NCBI GenBank assembly: GCA_946410395.1
Contig: CAMKAE010000025.1
Coordinates: 1 to 15,451 of the forward strand
From: an uncultured Clostridia bacterium
Lineage (GTDB): Bacteria > Bacillota > Clostridia > Christensenellales > Aristaeellaceae
Length of the DNA: 15,451 bases
Direction: 5' to 3'
Part shown: in pieces, positions 6,601 through 13,792 of the stretch
Layout of the letters: each line of letters begins with the position of its first letter
Position numbering within the stretch: position 1 is the stretch's first letter
Translations under genes and position numbers: made by a program
The notes under the pieces: generated by a model
What the model was told of the DNA's origin: nothing
Seen by the model: only the letters and a program-made list of their open reading frames with translations
Databases searched by the model: none

Positions 6601-7553
6601 ACCTCCGGGTGTGCACCCACGTTCAGCACGAACATCGGCCGGTCCAGCACTTGCATCTCGCCCAGGGGCAGGTCAAAGCCCTCCCAGAGGGTGGGGGAGA
6701 TGCCCACGTCTGAGAGGGCCATGGCTTCCCGCATGGTCTCGTCGTCCACAAAGCCCAGGCCGAAAAAGCGCTCCTGCGCCTCCGGGGGCAGGGCCGCCTG
6801 ATCCGCGAGCACCAGGATGCGGTGGGGGATGCCCTCCCGGGTCAGGCGCTGCGACAGAGCGACACTGGCCGCGGAATTCTTGTAGTTGCCGTCCTCCCAG
6901 CGGCCGGGCTGGAAGAGGATGCGCTCTCCCGCGGCCTTAAAGGCCCGGATCCGGGCGAGGACGTCGCTCTCCTCCAGATCCAGGTCCTTCCGGTCCCAGA
7001 GGTTGTGCAGGATATGGTCCGTGCCGCAGTGCACCACGGCGGTGGGGACCTGCCCGGCGGCGTCGGGCTTGCTCTGGGTTTCCTCCAGAAAGCGGCTGAT
7101 GGCCACGATGCGGCTGGCCCGGGGCAGATGCTCCAGCCGGAGCCTGCGCAGCTCCCGCTGAACGGCGCGGGGCCCGTCGGCCATGCCGTCCGTGGGCACG
7201 CCGCCGTAATCCTGCACCACGCAGCAGCCGCAGCGGTCCCGGAGGAAGCCGATGCAGGCGTAAAAAGGCCAGCCGGCCACCAGGGCCAGGTCCGGCGCGG
7301 TCTCCGGGGTGAACCATTCGTCCCAGTGGTCCCGCAGCCAGCCCAGGGTGAAGGCGTTGCCGGAGATGTACTCCGGGGCCTCCGGGACGGCCAGGAAGCG
7401 GTCCGAGGACTTGCCCACCGCGGCGGGATCCAGGCGGCTGCCCATCATGATGACTTCGTGGCCCGCGCGGCGCCAGCACTGACTGAGCATCAGCAGGCAC
7501 CGGTCCACGCCGTAGCGGAACAGGAAGCGCTCATTGCAGATCAGGATTCTCAT
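3615..7553 (-). CDS. Three-module GT4 glycosyltransferase (1312 aa)
   Basis: This cytoplasmic protein carries three complete GT-B fold glycosyltransferase units in a row, roughly 1-380, 385-775 and 800-1210, so it probably adds several sugars to one growing glycan. Each unit has the GT4 E-x7-E nucleotide-sugar signature: Glu291/Glu299 in EGFDLPLGE, Glu686/Glu694 in EGFGMPIIE, and Glu1118/Glu1126 in ENQPVTITE. Each also has a phosphate-binding basic stretch: NYKN (223-226), LEPRKNH (602-608) and FGRHKGLDVL (1041-1050). The third unit begins with SNYYPPAFIGGAE and has four cysteines (937, 950, 956, 959). A tail of about 100 residues (1213-1312) matches no family I know. No signal peptide or membrane segment is seen. 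It follows the methyltransferase gene by 12 bases and has a modest GGGGGTG ribosome binding site. Donor sugars and acceptor cannot be read from the sequence. Confidence 0.93.
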   Translation of the reverse strand: MRILICNERFLFRYGVDRCLLMLSQCWRRAGHEVIMMGSRLDPAAVGKSSDRFLAVPEAPEYISGNAFTLGWLRDHWDEWFTPETAPDLALVAGWPFYACIGFLRDRCGCCVVQDYGGVPTDGMADGPRAVQRELRRLRLEHLPRASRIVAISRFLEETQSKPDAAGQVPTAVVHCGTDHILHNLWDRKDLDLEESDVLARIRAFKAAGERILFQPGRWEDGNYKNSAASVALSQRLTREGIPHRILVLADQAALPPEAQERFFGLGFVDDETMREAMALSDVGISPTLWEGFDLPLGEMQVLDRPMFVLNVGAHPEVVCDPYFLCADMAEMADKVTAFLREGLPFGEAAFRERCEAFRQRFTWQKSADGLMAEFRRALLDETLLLADVTYACHDTANNGVIRVTRKLTRFLQQRVNTVFVLWDSELGAYVLPTGEEAETLCAFTGPDPDRIRHRSPDSGPRVLLGDLLLSLPGRRRMLLWIETAQGDVMRQALPWLQTHRIAAAAVFHDAIPVLRPELCSPEVRENHGAYMEALADCRLVLPTAAHNGEDLARFWAARGLHPAAKIRTAALAAEMDGIPRVTEADAAPSADPVRVLFVSTLEPRKNHIRFLKAVERMLAAHPELAGRTLFRLVGKRYAGKEEIADFVERFCAAHPNVQWLGVVDDDALRREYSACDFTAYPSEIEGFGMPIIESLWAGKPCLCSNAGSIGELAAAGGCLAVDVTDEQAMADALYRLVSDPALRLRLRREAVSRPITTWNAYADDVAAALADCPVHFPGDWDPALPQPVIDGLRGCFEGWTGRRVIAVSNYYPPAFIGGAELIAHRQLQTLLADGLARGVAFSLDVSMTQPEGTVTLDTWEGVPVVRLALSPAVFDPEGIHFFHPVINSVFRALCDLVNPHIVHCHNMFGMSMGVIDVARAAGAKVFMTLHDVWGVCIRNTMLTDDGRVCGDLFACEACRKNLTLDGIRIPTGVRRGYLRRMFEKADALISPSRSHAAIYRRGGFDMHRLHVVWNGIDTQAFADCAPTPSPRVRVTFVGYFGRHKGLDVLVRALGRLNRPDLCVRLVGSGAEASALRALAASLGVADRLEFPGRVDNREIARVYRDTDIYCLPSVCPENQPVTITEAMACGIPVVASDLGGCPELVADGETGLLFPAGDDEALAACLARLADDPALRRRMGEAGRRRIAGADLHVQAARLADLYDSVPAAPAVSGKKVILMKGTVLPPRVDRVTACDVLLRDWILDPADLRQAVAAVLLPGERFTPTELQRARALGLTLLVPEEAQEALGDTSCPVEVYADRPALLRLLARF

Positions 7554-7565
7554 GCCGCACCCCCG

Positions 7566-8882
7566 TCAGGCTTCGCGGAAGGCGAACACCGCGTAAACGC
7601 GGGGCTTTTCCCCACGGGTCCCTTCCGGCAGCAGGGCGGTCTGCGCGAAACCGGACCCCCGGACCAGCGCTTCCAGCAGCGCGGGCGGCAGCGGAGTGAC
7701 CCGGGTGGGGTCGAGCGCAAAGCCGCCGGCGGCCACGTCCGGGTTCTCCGGGTTCAGCGTCTCCACGATCAGCGCGCCGCCGGGCCGCAGCACCCGATGG
7801 CATTCGGCCAGGGCCTGCGCCACCTCGCCGGCCGGCAGGTATTCCGCCGTCCGGAAGAGGGTCACCAGGTCCAGGGACGCGCTCGCGCAGGCCCGCAGCC
7901 AGGTCAGCAGGTCGGCCCGGACCGTCTCCAGGCCGCGCTCCCCGCAGAGCCGCAGCGCAGTCTCGTCCCGGTCCACGCCCAGGGCGGGAATGCCCAGGCC
8001 GGTGAGCTTCTCCAGCCACTCGCCCCGGCCGCAGCCCAGGTCGGCGGCGTACAGGTCCTTTCCGTTGGTTTCCCGGACTTGGGCGATGACGCCGTCATAG
8101 GCGGTCAGCTGCGCCAGCACGTCCTCCCGGCTGCCCCGCTCTTGGTCCGCGAAGGCACGGAAAGCGGTACAGTCCGCCAGGGAATCCCGCCGCTCCAGCT
8201 GCAGGGTGAGCACCTGCACCTCGCCGCGCAGCTGGTCCACCTCGCGCCGCAGCTCCTCCAGGGCGCCGTCCTGCTCCAGCAGGCCGACCCGACGGGCCAG
8301 ACCGTCCAGCTGCAGCTGGCTCGCACCGCCACGGTATCCGCCGGCGCGGCGTCCGTTCTGTGCCCGGGCTTCATGGCGGCGCAGGACCCCGCCCAGCCCG
8401 GGCACGCGGCCCAGGACGAGCTTGGCCCGGCCCGAGGCCTGGGCCCGGCGCAGGCCGGTCAGGACGGTGCCGAGCGCTTTTGCCTCCTCGGATTCCGCCA
8501 CCGCGCCCATCAGGCTCTCCCGGGGCGAACCCTGGGCCAGGGCCTGCAGGACGGCGGCGGCCTCCGCGTCGTCGGGCGTGCGGCCAAGCAGCGCAAGATA
8601 GAGGCCGTCGGCGAAGCACACGCCCTTGAGGGCCAGCAGGTCCCGGGCGCGGATCTCGCCCAGGCGCAGGTTCAGCACCGGCACGGAGCGCCGGCAGCCC
8701 TCCGGGGAGACGCGGACCTCAAAAAACAGCCGCTCCCGGCTGACGCCGTGCGCCATGGCCTCCAGTTGGGCCTCGATGCCCTCGGGGTCTGGCTCGCGGT
8801 CCAGCAGCAGGCGGTAGGTGTCGCGGACGAATTCCTCGCCCTGGGTCTGGGGAAAGACGGCGGGTTTTTTCCGGGTCGCCAT
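7566..8882 (-). CDS. DUF4214 / coiled-coil / SAM-dependent methyltransferase protein
   Basis: The 438-aa product has two DUF4214-like repeats (about 17-64, FVRDTYRLLLDREPDPEG, and 90-137, FADGLYLALLGRTPDD), a heptad-rich probable coiled coil at about 186-232, and a class I methyltransferase at about 262-415. The SAM-binding glycine motif is ADLGCGRGEW (280-289), with an acidic residue in LGVDRDE (301-307) and LRPGGALIVE at 365-374. The stretch NPENPDVAAGGF...DPTR...PLPP resembles methyltransferases of O-antigen and other surface-glycan clusters, where DPTH is usual; here the last residue is Arg. The ATG at 8882 is chosen because AAGGAAGGAG stands before it and residues upstream look non-coding. 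The adjacent three-module glycosyltransferase suggests methylation of, or capping of, a glycan. That role is inference; the DUF4214 function is unknown. Confidence 0.88.
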   Translation of the reverse strand: MATRKKPAVFPQTQGEEFVRDTYRLLLDREPDPEGIEAQLEAMAHGVSRERLFFEVRVSPEGCRRSVPVLNLRLGEIRARDLLALKGVCFADGLYLALLGRTPDDAEAAAVLQALAQGSPRESLMGAVAESEEAKALGTVLTGLRRAQASGRAKLVLGRVPGLGGVLRRHEARAQNGRRAGGYRGGASQLQLDGLARRVGLLEQDGALEELRREVDQLRGEVQVLTLQLERRDSLADCTAFRAFADQERGSREDVLAQLTAYDGVIAQVRETNGKDLYAADLGCGRGEWLEKLTGLGIPALGVDRDETALRLCGERGLETVRADLLTWLRACASASLDLVTLFRTAEYLPAGEVAQALAECHRVLRPGGALIVETLNPENPDVAAGGFALDPTRVTPLPPALLEALVRGSGFAQTALLPEGTRGEKPRVYAVFAFREA

Positions 8883-8929
8883 GAGCAAGCTCCTTCCTTG
8901 GCCGGCAGGGCGGCCGGGCCATGGGATAA
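8883..8929 (-). other. 47-base gap with GC hairpin
   Basis: The gap between the YczE-type gene and the methyltransferase gene contains a short GC-rich inverted repeat around 8902-8922 (CCGGC/GCCGG arms on the coding strand). It is not followed by T residues, so it is not a good intrinsic terminator. It lies just before the strong AAGGAAGGAG ribosome binding site and could stabilise an mRNA end or cause partial attenuation. No promoter is visible. Confidence 0.35.
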
Positions 8930-9613
8930 TCAGTCGATGATGCCCTTCATCATCCGGGCCATCCAGTCGATGACCGGGCCGAGGCCCACGCCGCACAGGA
9001 CGGTCATCCAGCCGAACGAGCCGCCCACGGCCAGGCCGAGCAGCGCAAAGCCGCAGTCCCAGGCCATGCGGGTCACCCGGAAGGGCAGGCGCGGCCAGCG
9101 GGGATGGGTTACCCGCTCGTGCAGGAGCGTGGGCGCGGCGTCGTAGGGCGAGGTGCCCAGCCCGCAGACGATGTAGGCGGCCACGGACACCAGGAACAGC
9201 GCCGCGAAGGGGACGAACCAGAGCAGCTGCGTCCCCGGATCCGGGTGTACCGGCACCGTGTCTCCCAGCAGCCAGGTGAAAAAGTCGGCCGAGTAGCCCA
9301 CCAGGAACATGTTGGCCAGGCTGCCCAGCCCGAACAGCTTCCGGTCCAGCGAAAACACCACCAGGAACGTGACGGTGTGGAAGATGGCCTCAAAAGTCCC
9401 CAGGGAGACGCCGAGCTTCTCCGCCATGCCGTAGGAGAAGCAGGCAAAGGGATCGGTGCCCACGCCCAGGGCGTTGAACACCATCACGCACAGGCCCATG
9501 GCGATGACGCTCACGAGCACGATGGCGATGCGGCGGGCCAGACGCGGGTGATCCACGCAGCCCTTGAAAAAGGCGGCCGTTTCGGACCGGAAGGTCCGCG
9601 TTGAAGGGTTCAT
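8930..9613 (-). CDS. YczE/YyaS/YitT-type integral membrane protein
   Basis: The 227-aa product is hydrophobic, with about five membrane segments (roughly 28-48, 72-90, 97-116, 128-152 and 185-215). It shows the internal pseudo-repeat of this family: NALGVGTDPF (47-56) in the first half and CGLGTSPYDA (150-159) in the second. Family members are conserved in Bacillota but have no settled biochemical role; transport or membrane support of secondary metabolism has been proposed for relatives. The ATG at 9613 lies 10 bases after the U32-gene stop. Its ribosome binding site is weak (GAGGG about 14 bases upstream), so translation may depend on coupling to the upstream gene. Its position before the glycan genes could mean a membrane role in the same process, but the sequence does not show this. 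Confidence 0.85.
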   Translation of the reverse strand: MNPSTRTFRSETAAFFKGCVDHPRLARRIAIVLVSVIAMGLCVMVFNALGVGTDPFACFSYGMAEKLGVSLGTFEAIFHTVTFLVVFSLDRKLFGLGSLANMFLVGYSADFFTWLLGDTVPVHPDPGTQLLWFVPFAALFLVSVAAYIVCGLGTSPYDAAPTLLHERVTHPRWPRLPFRVTRMAWDCGFALLGLAVGGSFGWMTVLCGVGLGPVIDWMARMMKGIID

Positions 9614-9623
9614 AGGAGTCAGG

Positions 9624-10859
9624 TCATCCCTCTCTGTGATTGCGTACCGGTCCCCGGACCATGTCCCCGGCCCGCACGGCGCAGGGGAGGGCCATGCGGA
9701 TCACGTCCCCGGCAATGCCGTGGGTGTCCAGGCGCTCCCCGGTCCGGGGCAGGAGGAAGTCCGGCGCGGTGAAGGTGGTGATGCCCGCGGGCGTCATCAG
9801 CTCCAGGGCGTCGCCGCGGTGAAAGCGGTTTTTCAGCAGGAAATCGGCTTCGGCGCCGGCCGCGGCGTCGGTCAGGGCCCGGGCGACGTACTCCCGGGTC
9901 TGGGAGAAGCCCTCGGCACCGGCGGGCTCCGGCGGATCCTCGAGCAGGAAGCCCGTGTCGGAGAGCCGGTGGCTGGCGGCGCGCAGCTCGTCCGTCAGGG
10001 ACGGCAGCGCTTCGCGGAAGGCGGCCTCGCTCTGCGCGAGCAGGTCCAGCGCCCGGCGGTAGGCGCCCACGGTCACCGCGACGTAGTACTCGGTCTTCAT
10101 CCGGCCCTCGATCTTCAGGCTGGAGACCCCCGCTGCGCACAGATCCGGCAGCAGGGGCATCAGATTCAGGTCCCGGGCGGAGAACAGGTAGGTGCCGCGC
10201 TCATCCTCGGCCACGGGGAGGTATTCGCCGGGCCGCTTTTCCTCGACCACATGGTACTGCCAGCGGCAGGGCTGGGCACACGCGCCCCGGTTGCCGCTGC
10301 GGCCGGTCAGGGCGGCGGAGAGCAGGCAGCGCCCGCTCCAGGCCACGCAGCTGGCGCCGTGGACGAAGGTCTCCAGCTCCATGTCCGGCGGGATCTGTCC
10401 GCGCATGGCGGCGATGCGGCTCAGGCGCATCTCCCGGGCCAGGATCACCCGGCTGCAGCCCAGGGCGTGATAATGCCGCACGGCGGCGCTGTTGACGGTG
10501 CTGGCCTGGGTGCTGACGTGCAGCGGCAGCTCCGGCACCTGCTCGCGCAGTGTGCAGATGGCGCCCAGGTCCGACACGATCGCCGCGTCCACGCCGGCCT
10601 CCAGCGCAAAGCGCCCGGCCTCGGCGAAGGCGTCCAGCTCGTCGTCCCAGGGGAAGACGTTCATCGTGACATAGAAACGCCGCCCCATGCCATGACACAG
10701 GGTGACGGCTTCCCGCAGGGCGTCCTCGTCAAAATTGCCCGCGAACGCCCGCAGGCCGAAGCGCTTCATACCGCCGTAGACCGCGTCGGCGCCGAAGTGC
10801 AGCGCGGCCCGGAGGGCATCCATGGTGCCCGCCGGGGCCAGCAGTTCCGGTATGTTCAT
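9624..10859 (-). CDS. U32 peptidase-family protein, TrhP-like (tRNA uridine hydroxylation)
   Basis: The 411-aa product starts with the family N-terminus MNIPELLAPAGTMDALRAAL and has the U32 signature ETFVHGASCVAWSGRCLLS (163-181). Cysteines 171, 178, 194 and 198 (CVAWSGRC and GACAQPC) probably bind an iron-sulfur cluster. SLKIEGRMKTEYYV (247-260) is also typical. Although named peptidases, bacterial relatives YegQ and YrrN/YrrO (TrhP) act in forming 5-hydroxyuridine at the tRNA wobble position, using prephenate. The length is close to YrrO. The gene overlaps the end of mltG by ATGA, as expected for the yrrL-yrrN-yrrO type neighbourhood, and AGGAG lies about 10 bases before this ATG. Only one U32 gene is seen. 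A true protease of the same family cannot be excluded. Confidence 0.93.
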   Translation of the reverse strand: MNIPELLAPAGTMDALRAALHFGADAVYGGMKRFGLRAFAGNFDEDALREAVTLCHGMGRRFYVTMNVFPWDDELDAFAEAGRFALEAGVDAAIVSDLGAICTLREQVPELPLHVSTQASTVNSAAVRHYHALGCSRVILAREMRLSRIAAMRGQIPPDMELETFVHGASCVAWSGRCLLSAALTGRSGNRGACAQPCRWQYHVVEEKRPGEYLPVAEDERGTYLFSARDLNLMPLLPDLCAAGVSSLKIEGRMKTEYYVAVTVGAYRRALDLLAQSEAAFREALPSLTDELRAASHRLSDTGFLLEDPPEPAGAEGFSQTREYVARALTDAAAGAEADFLLKNRFHRGDALELMTPAGITTFTAPDFLLPRTGERLDTHGIAGDVIRMALPCAVRAGDMVRGPVRNHREG

Positions 10860-12031
10860 TGAATGCCCATCTCCTCGTCCCGGGCCTTCCACAGCGGGGC
10901 GTACACCGCCACCTTCTGCTCGTGCTCCGCCAGGGTCCTGGAAAAGTCCAGCGCGCCGCTGTCGGGGTCCTTGGCGCAGAAGTACAGATACTGCTGGGCC
11001 AGATAGGTTTCGTCGGGGTAGAGCGCTGCCTGGATGGCCGCGGCGGACGGGCTGCAGATGGGGCCGGGGGGCAGGCCCTTGTTGGCGTAGGTGTTGAAGG
11101 GGTTGCTGATGGTCAGGTCCGAGCCGGCCAGGGCCATCTTGCGCACGCCGGTGATGTAGTGGATGGTGACGTCGCTCTGCAGCGGCATGCCGGCCCGAAG
11201 GCGGTTGTGGAAGACGGCGGAGACCTTGGCAAAGTCTGCGGTCTTGGCCTCCTTCTCGATCAGGGAGGCGAGGGTGAGTACCTGGTTGACGTCCATGCCG
11301 AGGGCTTCGGTCCGCTCCAGCCAGGCCTCGCTGAAGAGCTTGTCCGTCTGGCTCAGCATCCGGCGGATGATGTCATCCTCAGTGGCGTCGAGGTAGAACT
11401 CGTAGGTGTCCGCGGCCAGATAGCCCTCCAGGGCGTACTTGCGGGATGTGACGTTGCGCAGGTCGGCCACGAGGGTGTAGTCCATGAAGTCGGAGCCGGT
11501 CTTGCACTTGGCCAGGAATGAGGCGGCCGAGTCGATGGCGCCCTTCTCCTCGAGGCTGGCGGCGAAGTCCTCCACCGTCCAGCCCGGGATCAGGGTGACG
11601 TTCCGGACGATTGGGACGCCGTCGCCCATGGTCAGGGCCTCGGCGATGGCGGTCATCTCCATGTTGGGGCTGAAGGAGTAGGTGCCGGGCTGCAGCTTCT
11701 GGCCCAGGCCCGCGAAGTCGCTGTAATACTTGAACACCGTGGCGGAGCGGATCAGGCCGGCATCCTCCAGGTTGTTGGCCACCCGCGTGAGGCTGGAGCC
11801 GGGTTCGACCCGGAAGAGGACCGGGCGGCTGTCGCCGGGGTCCGTGGGCGCGGCGTACTTTGCGTAGACCCGGTTCCACACCGTGGCGCAGATCCCGGCG
11901 ACCAGCGCGGCCACCGCCAGGGCGATGAGCACCGGCCGCAGCACGCGCCAGAGCCCGGAGTACCAGTACAGGCCGTACTCCCGCTCCTGATGCGAGGAGC
12001 GATAGGTATATAACCGGTTGGAATTGCGCAC
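10856..12031 (-). CDS. mltG: Endolytic murein transglycosylase MltG (YceG-like)
   Basis: MltG cuts nascent peptidoglycan strands in the membrane and sets glycan chain length. The 391-aa product has a basic N-terminus, one membrane anchor at about 30-52, a LysM-like region (about 70-135, VEPGSSLTRVANNLEDAGLI) and the YceG catalytic domain. The catalytic glutamate is Glu259 in LASLIEKEA, equivalent to Glu218 of Escherichia coli. Also seen are LEGYLAADTYEFY (201-213) and the loop ISNPFNTYANKGLPPGPI (308-325). The start is a GTG at 12031, supported by a full-strength GGAGGTGATC ribosome binding site. It lies 4 bases after the DUF6171-like gene and overlaps the U32 gene start. All expected catalytic features are present. 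Confidence 0.97.
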   Translation of the reverse strand: MRNSNRLYTYRSSHQEREYGLYWYSGLWRVLRPVLIALAVAALVAGICATVWNRVYAKYAAPTDPGDSRPVLFRVEPGSSLTRVANNLEDAGLIRSATVFKYYSDFAGLGQKLQPGTYSFSPNMEMTAIAEALTMGDGVPIVRNVTLIPGWTVEDFAASLEEKGAIDSAASFLAKCKTGSDFMDYTLVADLRNVTSRKYALEGYLAADTYEFYLDATEDDIIRRMLSQTDKLFSEAWLERTEALGMDVNQVLTLASLIEKEAKTADFAKVSAVFHNRLRAGMPLQSDVTIHYITGVRKMALAGSDLTISNPFNTYANKGLPPGPICSPSAAAIQAALYPDETYLAQQYLYFCAKDPDSGALDFSRTLAEHEQKVAVYAPLWKARDEEMGIQ

Positions 12032-12033
12032 GG

Positions 12034-12043
12034 GATCACCTCC
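12034..12043 (-). promoter_or_regulatory. Strong mltG ribosome binding site
   Basis: GGAGGTGATC on the coding strand is a 10-base match to the anti-Shine-Dalgarno end of 16S rRNA. It spans the TGA stop of the upstream gene and stands 2 bases (7 from GGAGG) before the mltG GTG. This decides the GTG start and means ribosomes ending the upstream gene sit on the mltG entry site. Confidence 0.8.
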
Positions 12044-12290
12044 ATCGGGGCGGAATATCGGGGCAGCGCTGGCCCTTCTTGGCGGCGCGGGCTTCGGCGT
12101 AGCAGCCGCAGCGCGCGCAGGTGCCGTCGCGCAGCCAGGGGCACTGCAGGCAGACAGCCAGCCGGGCCGCGCGCTCCTGCGCGGGCGCGAGGATGTCCTC
12201 CGGGAGCGCGGCGATGTACTCCGCCACGGTCCGGGCCAGGTCCGGAAGGCTGTCGGCCAGCAGGCAGCGGCAGGGCTTGCGCTCAGTCAC
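12036..12290 (-). CDS. Small Cys-rich DUF6171-like protein
   Basis: This 84-aa product has eight cysteines: C7 and C9 near the start, then CLQC (47-50), C58, CGC (61-63) and C76. The pattern CxxCPWLxxGTCxxCGCYxExRAAxKxxxCP fits the DUF6171 family of Clostridia as I remember it. The middle (about 14-44) is predicted helical. The cysteines suggest binding of zinc or an iron-sulfur cluster; the function is unknown. No signal peptide is present. The start is a GTG inside the end of abfA (8-base overlap) and no purine-rich ribosome binding site precedes it, so translation is probably coupled to abfA. It precedes mltG by 4 bases. Family assignment is from pattern memory only. Confidence 0.78.
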   Translation of the reverse strand: MTERKPCRCLLADSLPDLARTVAEYIAALPEDILAPAQERAARLAVCLQCPWLRDGTCARCGCYAEARAAKKGQRCPDIPPRWR

Positions 12291-13755
12291 GGAAGGTGAG
12301 GGCGGCCACGGAGCAGGGCGGCAGGGTCAGGCACAGGCCGCGCTCGGTCTGCCGCAGGTCCGTGAAGTCCGCGACGCAGACAGCGTCCGGGGTGTCGAAA
12401 TCGTTGAAGGCGTGGGGATCGCCGGCAAGGATCCGGCCGCTGACGGCCTTGCCCTCGCAGCCCTCGACGCTCAGCAGCACCTCGGCGGGTGCTTCCGCGC
12501 TCAGATTGGCGGCGGTGACGGTGACCGCGCCGTCCTTCACGGAGGCGGAGGCGCTGATCTGCTTCAGGCCGCTGGCGGCCATGGTGTCGGCAAAGACGGC
12601 GCTGTCGAGCAGTTGCGCGTCCATGTGGGGGCGGAACAGGTCGAAGACGTGGTAGGTGGGGGTCAGCAGCATCCGGTCGCCGTCGGTGAGCACCACCGCC
12701 TGCAGCACGTTGACCATCTGGGCGATGTTGGCCATCACCAGCCGGTCGGCGTGGGCGTTGAAGATGTTCAGGGTCAGGGCGGCCACCATCGCGTCGCGCA
12801 TGGTGTTCTGCTGATAGAGGAAGCCGGGGTTGGTGCCGGGCTCCACGTCATACCAGGTGCCCCACTCGTCGATGATCAGCCCCACCCGGTGCTTCGGGTC
12901 ATAGCGGTCCATCACCGCCAGGTGCGCGTCCATGATCTCCCCGATCCGGGCGGCGTTTTTCAGCGTGGAGTCGTAGACGGCCTGGTCGAAGACTGTGGCC
13001 TGGCCCTTGTTGCTCCACTCGCCGGTGGCGATGGTGTAATAGTGCATGGAGATGGCGTCGGCGAACTGGCCGGCCTCCTTCATCAGCGTCTCGGTCCAGG
13101 AGGTGTCATCCCCGCTCGGGCCGCAGGCGATCCGGTACAGCCGGTCCTCGCCGTAGGTGCGGCAGAAGGTCTGGTACTGCTTGTAGAGGTTGGCGTAGAA
13201 GTCCGGTTTCATGTTGCCGCCGCAGCCCCAGCTCTCGTTGCCCACGCCCCAGAAGCGCACGTGGAAGGGCTCCCTGTGCCCGTTGGCCCAGCGCTCCTGC
13301 GCCACGGTGGAGTCCCCGGCGGAGTTCAGGTATTCCACCCACTCCGCCATCTCGCGCACGGTGCCGGAGCCCACGTTGGCGTTGATGTAGGGCTCGCAGC
13401 CGATCTGCCGGCACAGCTCCAGGAACTCGTGGGTGCCGAAGCTGTTGTCCTCCACCACGCCACCCCAGTTGGTGTTGACCATGCGCTTGCGGTTCTCCTG
13501 CGGGCCGATGCCGTCCCGCCAGTGATACTCGTCGGCAAAGCAGCCGCCGGGCCAGCGCAGCACCGGCACCTGCAGCTTCTTGAGCGCCTCGACCACGTCG
13601 GTGCGCATGCCGTTGACGTTGGGGATCGGAGAGTCCTTGCCCACGAACAGGCCGCCGTAGACGCAGCGGCCCAGGTGCTCGGAGAAATGGCCGTACAGGT
13701 TCTTGCTGATGGTGACGCCGGGGTGCCGGGCGTCCACGTGGATCGATGCGCGCAT
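12283..13755 (-). CDS. abfA: GH51 alpha-L-arabinofuranosidase
   Basis: The enzyme releases terminal alpha-L-arabinofuranose from arabinan, arabinoxylan or arabino-oligosaccharides by a retaining mechanism. The 490-aa product has the typical length. ISKNLYGHFSEHLGRCVYGG (16-35) is the usual start of the catalytic barrel. RWPGGCFADEYHWRDGIGP (67-85) lines the active site. Glu174 in FWGVGNESWG is the acid/base and Glu297 in LIIDEWGTWYD is the nucleophile. The last about 120 residues fit the C-terminal beta-sandwich. No signal peptide is seen, so it acts inside the cell on imported oligosaccharides. The ATG at 13755 is chosen because AAGGAG precedes it by 9 bases and the upstream codons are not family-like. 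Its position between ylbF and the DUF6171-like gene, with no transporter or sugar regulator nearby, is unusual. Confidence 0.97.
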   Translation of the reverse strand: MRASIHVDARHPGVTISKNLYGHFSEHLGRCVYGGLFVGKDSPIPNVNGMRTDVVEALKKLQVPVLRWPGGCFADEYHWRDGIGPQENRKRMVNTNWGGVVEDNSFGTHEFLELCRQIGCEPYINANVGSGTVREMAEWVEYLNSAGDSTVAQERWANGHREPFHVRFWGVGNESWGCGGNMKPDFYANLYKQYQTFCRTYGEDRLYRIACGPSGDDTSWTETLMKEAGQFADAISMHYYTIATGEWSNKGQATVFDQAVYDSTLKNAARIGEIMDAHLAVMDRYDPKHRVGLIIDEWGTWYDVEPGTNPGFLYQQNTMRDAMVAALTLNIFNAHADRLVMANIAQMVNVLQAVVLTDGDRMLLTPTYHVFDLFRPHMDAQLLDSAVFADTMAASGLKQISASASVKDGAVTVTAANLSAEAPAEVLLSVEGCEGKAVSGRILAGDPHAFNDFDTPDAVCVADFTDLRQTERGLCLTLPPCSVAALTFRD

Positions 13756-13792
13756 TTTTTTCTTTCTCCTTTTTGTGATGCGTTGCGTGGGA

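Noticed and set aside
8883..8996. 38-residue N-terminal extension of the methyltransferase protein
   Set aside because: It overlaps the end of the YczE-type gene and is Arg/Gly/Pro-rich, and a strong ribosome binding site stands before the ATG at 8882.
4761..9146. Long plus-strand open frames (650 and 774 aa) opposite the glycosyltransferase and methyltransferase genes
   Set aside because: Both mirror the codon pattern of the real minus-strand genes, cross gene borders and contain low-complexity Gly/Ala/His/Gln sequence without motifs.
10860..10892. 11-residue upstream extension of the U32 protein
   Set aside because: The family N-terminus starts at MNIPELLAPAG, with an ATGA overlap with mltG and AGGAG upstream.
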